Shown here piece by piece: positions 7,178 to 8,515 of a stretch of 8,515 bases of DNA. Positions within the stretch are counted from its first letter, which is position 1, and each line of letters starts with the position of its first letter. The position numbers and the translations under genes are program-made. Origin of the DNA: an uncultured Cytophagaceae bacterium (GTDB lineage: Bacteria > Bacteroidota > Bacteroidia > Cytophagales > Spirosomataceae); the NCBI GenBank assembly GCA_903837305.1, contig CAILUB010000017.1:1-8515 (forward strand), given 5' to 3'. The notes below the pieces were generated by a model, which did no database searches, had not been told where the DNA came from, and worked only from the letters and a program-made list of their open reading frames with translations.

Positions 7178-8203
7178 CTAGGTAATCAATACCGGACGGT
7201 ATTTCTCTAAGTTTTTCAAGATTTCTCCTGTACCACGAATAACCGCTTTCAACGGATCATCCGCCACGTGTACTTTTAATTGAGTCTTCTTCTCAATACG
7301 CTTATCTAATCCGTGTAACATCGCACCACCACCGGCTAAATGAATACCATTGTGGAAGATATCTCCTGATAATTCCGCTGGAGCTCTTTGCAATGTCTCC
7401 ATAATCGCCACCTCAATTTTCGTGATTGAGCTATCTAAGGCATAAGCGATTTCTGAATAGTTAATCAAGATTTCTTTAGGAATACCGGTCATTTGATCAC
7501 GACCACGGATCTCAAAGTCTGCTGGAGGATTCTCTAGTTCTGGTAAGGCAGAACCTACTTGAATTTTGATTTGCTCCGCTGAACGCTCACCGATAACTAA
7601 CTTGTGTTCACGTAACAAATAATCTTTAATATCACGAGTAAACTCATCCCCTGCGACACGAATCGAGTTTTCAACCACGATTCCGCTCAAGGAAATAATA
7701 GCCACCTCCGTTGTTCCACCTCCGATGTCCACAACTAAAGAGCCATTCGGTTGTTCAATATCAATTCCAATACCGATGGCCGCAGCAATCGGTTCGTGTA
7801 CCATATATACTTCACGCGCTCCAGCATGCTCTGCTGAGTCCTTAACGGCTCTTTTTTCTACCTCTGTAATACCTGAAGGAATACAAATAACCATTCTCAA
7901 TGAAGGAGAAAAGAAGGAATTCCCTTTATCCATCATCTTGATTAAACCACGCATCATTAATTCAGCTGCGGTAAAGTCAGCAATCACTCCATCTTTTAAA
8001 GGACGGATGGTTTTAATATTATCATTCGTTTTCTCGTGCATCATCATCGCTTGACGACCCACCGCTAAAACCTTATTCGTATTGCGATCTAACGCAATAA
8101 TCGAAGGCTCATCTACGACAACCTGATCTTTGTGAATAATCAAGGTATTCGCCGTACCTAAGTCCATGGCTATATCCTTCGAAAGAAAATTAAATAATCC
8201 CAT
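7178..8203 (-). CDS. mreB: Rod-shape-determining actin homologue MreB
   Basis: MreB polymerises on the inner face of the membrane and guides lateral peptidoglycan synthesis. It has 341 residues, the usual size. The phosphate-1 loop DLGTANT is at 14-20, the HEPIAAAIG stretch with the likely catalytic Glu is at 136-144, phosphate-2 DIGGGTTE is at 159-166, and the adenosine loop LAGGGAMLHG is at 289-298. A short hydrophobic N-terminus (MGLFNFLSKD) may contact the membrane. The ATG at 8203 is the natural start, since family members begin with a similar MGLF-type sequence. It is the first gene of the minus-strand cluster, and the stop (TAG) lies six bases before mreC. Confidence 0.98.
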   Translation of the reverse strand: MGLFNFLSKDIAMDLGTANTLIIHKDQVVVDEPSIIALDRNTNKVLAVGRQAMMMHEKTNDNIKTIRPLKDGVIADFTAAELMMRGLIKMMDKGNSFFSPSLRMVICIPSGITEVEKRAVKDSAEHAGAREVYMVHEPIAAAIGIGIDIEQPNGSLVVDIGGGTTEVAIISLSGIVVENSIRVAGDEFTRDIKDYLLREHKLVIGERSAEQIKIQVGSALPELENPPADFEIRGRDQMTGIPKEILINYSEIAYALDSSITKIEVAIMETLQRAPAELSGDIFHNGIHLAGGGAMLHGLDKRIEKKTQLKVHVADDPLKAVIRGTGEILKNLEKYRPVLIT

Positions 8204-8208
8204 CTGAT

Positions 8209-8229
8209 TTTGTGATTGTAAAACACAAA
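8209..8229 (-). repeat. Short inverted repeat in the mreB leader
   Basis: TTTGTG (8209-8214) and CACAAA (8224-8229) are exact reverse complements separated by nine bases. The right arm overlaps the candidate mreB -7 element. It could be an operator or a weak hairpin, but six-base arms in AT-rich DNA may be chance. Confidence 0.3.
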
Positions 8230-8259
8230 TTTACATAAAAATTGAGCTAAAATTTTAAA
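8226..8259 (-). promoter_or_regulatory. Candidate mreB promoter with good -7 and weak -33
   Basis: On the minus strand TAAATTTG (8233 down to 8226) matches the Bacteroidota -7 consensus TAnnTTTG exactly. The -33 region about 22 bases further upstream reads TTTA (8259-8256) rather than TTTG, so the match is partial. It would give a leader of only about 15-20 bases. A second weaker candidate, ATTG at 8391-8388 with TTTATTTG at 8368-8361, would give a long leader. Confidence 0.35.
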
Positions 8260-8272
8260 AAAATCGATTTTT
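8259..8272. repeat. 14-bp perfect palindrome upstream of mreB
   Basis: AAAAATCGATTTTT is a perfect self-complementary sequence, with its centre 62 bases before the mreB ATG. It lies next to the weak -33 of the candidate promoter, so it could be a protein-binding site. The AT-rich surroundings raise the odds of chance. Confidence 0.35.
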
Positions 8273-8416
8273 ACATTTTCCACGAAATAATTATAAAATA
8301 GGCCAAAGTAGGATCTCTGAATTACCTAAATCAAAAAAACACCTTCTTATTAATATATTACAAATAAATACCCGAAAAAAAACAGGACAATTAGGCCAAA
8401 TTAATCGACGAAATAA

Positions 8417-8447
8417 TTTGGAATTATTATCTGATTTATTAGTTTTG
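8417..8447 (+). promoter_or_regulatory. Bacteroidota-type sigma-A promoter for the rightward gene
   Basis: TTTG at 8417-8420 and TAGTTTTG at 8440-8447 are separated by exactly 19 bases. Both elements match the known Bacteroidota -33/-7 consensus (TTTG and TAnnTTTG, 19-21 apart). The predicted transcript start near 8452-8455 gives a leader of about 45 bases before the ATG at 8498. Confidence 0.7.
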
Positions 8448-8497
8448 TCCAAGTTTATTTGAAAAATCGTATTATTTACTCCGTTTGGTGACAAATT

Positions 8498-8515
8498 ATG
8501 GAAGATTATAACAAG
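8498..8515 (+). CDS. Start of an unidentified rightward gene, truncated by the window edge
   Basis: ATG at 8498 opens a frame MEDYNK that runs off the window. A stop codon lies in frame just upstream (8489-8491), so this ATG is the first possible start. It is positioned about 45 bases after a consensus promoter, which supports a real gene. Six codons are too few to suggest a product. Confidence 0.5.

Larger units (their letters stand above)
8204..8497. other. AT-rich divergent intergenic region between mreB and a rightward gene
   Basis: There is no credible gene in these 294 bases. A 67-codon minus-strand reading frame here has low-complexity composition and no family resemblance. The region holds promoter-like elements for both directions and two short inverted repeats, listed separately. 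No hairpin followed by a T-run is seen, so this is a promoter region rather than a terminator region. Confidence 0.8.

Noticed and set aside
8299..8400. TAGGCCAAA present twice (8299-8307 and 8392-8400)
   Set aside because: The same nine bases also occur inside comEC near 2233, the copies are in non-matching context, and no array or regular spacing exists.
8291..8494. 67-codon minus-strand reading frame in the intergenic region
   Set aside because: Composition reflects AT-rich non-coding DNA, no recognisable family, and it overlaps the consensus promoter of the rightward gene.
1..8515. Mobile elements, CRISPR arrays, tRNA or rRNA genes
   Set aside because: I saw no transposase or integrase-like proteins, no regularly spaced repeats and no tRNA- or rRNA-like sequence; the region is dense conserved housekeeping content.

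Overview
The window looks like chromosomal DNA from a member of the Bacteroidota, probably a Cytophagales-type bacterium (inference). The reasons are a Bacteroidota-style promoter (TTTG, 19 bases, TAnnTTTG) near the right end, the near absence of Shine-Dalgarno sites, AT-rich intergenic DNA, a short ComEC-type protein without a metallo-beta-lactamase domain, and protein sequences typical of that phylum. Species-level placement is not possible from the sequence alone.

Layout. The left end (1-1680, + strand) is the 3' part of typA/bipA, a ribosome-associated translational GTPase whose start and P-loop lie outside the window. It ends at a strong hairpin terminator (1686-1715) shared with the convergent gene comEC. 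From there to 8203 everything is on the minus strand and tightly packed. In transcription order the genes are mreB, mreC, mreD (cell-shape machinery), an ECF sigma factor, a small cysteine-rich anti-sigma factor, gmk (guanylate kinase), nadD (NAD biosynthesis) and comEC (DNA uptake channel). Spacings are 6, 1, 69, 38, 12, -1 and 17 bases, so one long transcript or two overlapping ones is likely. The 69-base gap before the sigma gene is the most plausible place for an internal promoter, although I see no convincing one there.

The right end (8204-8497) is a gene-free, very AT-rich divergent control region. It holds a near-perfect Bacteroidota promoter firing rightward toward a gene of which only the first six codons (8498-8515) are visible, a weaker candidate promoter for mreB, and two short inverted repeats.

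How the genes work together. MreB/MreC/MreD organise lateral wall synthesis; their usual Bacteroidota partners mrdA (PBP2) and rodA are not present downstream. In their place sits a sigma/anti-sigma pair resembling the thiol-oxidative-stress SigR/RsrA system, followed directly by nucleotide and NAD metabolism genes. Most of the window is conserved housekeeping content and I see no evidence of a wholly new system. The points that deserve a second look are the atypical anti-sigma factor (zinc-motif His replaced by Asn, seven cysteines, hydrophobic tail), the TTG start of gmk, and the placement of the sigma/anti-sigma pair.
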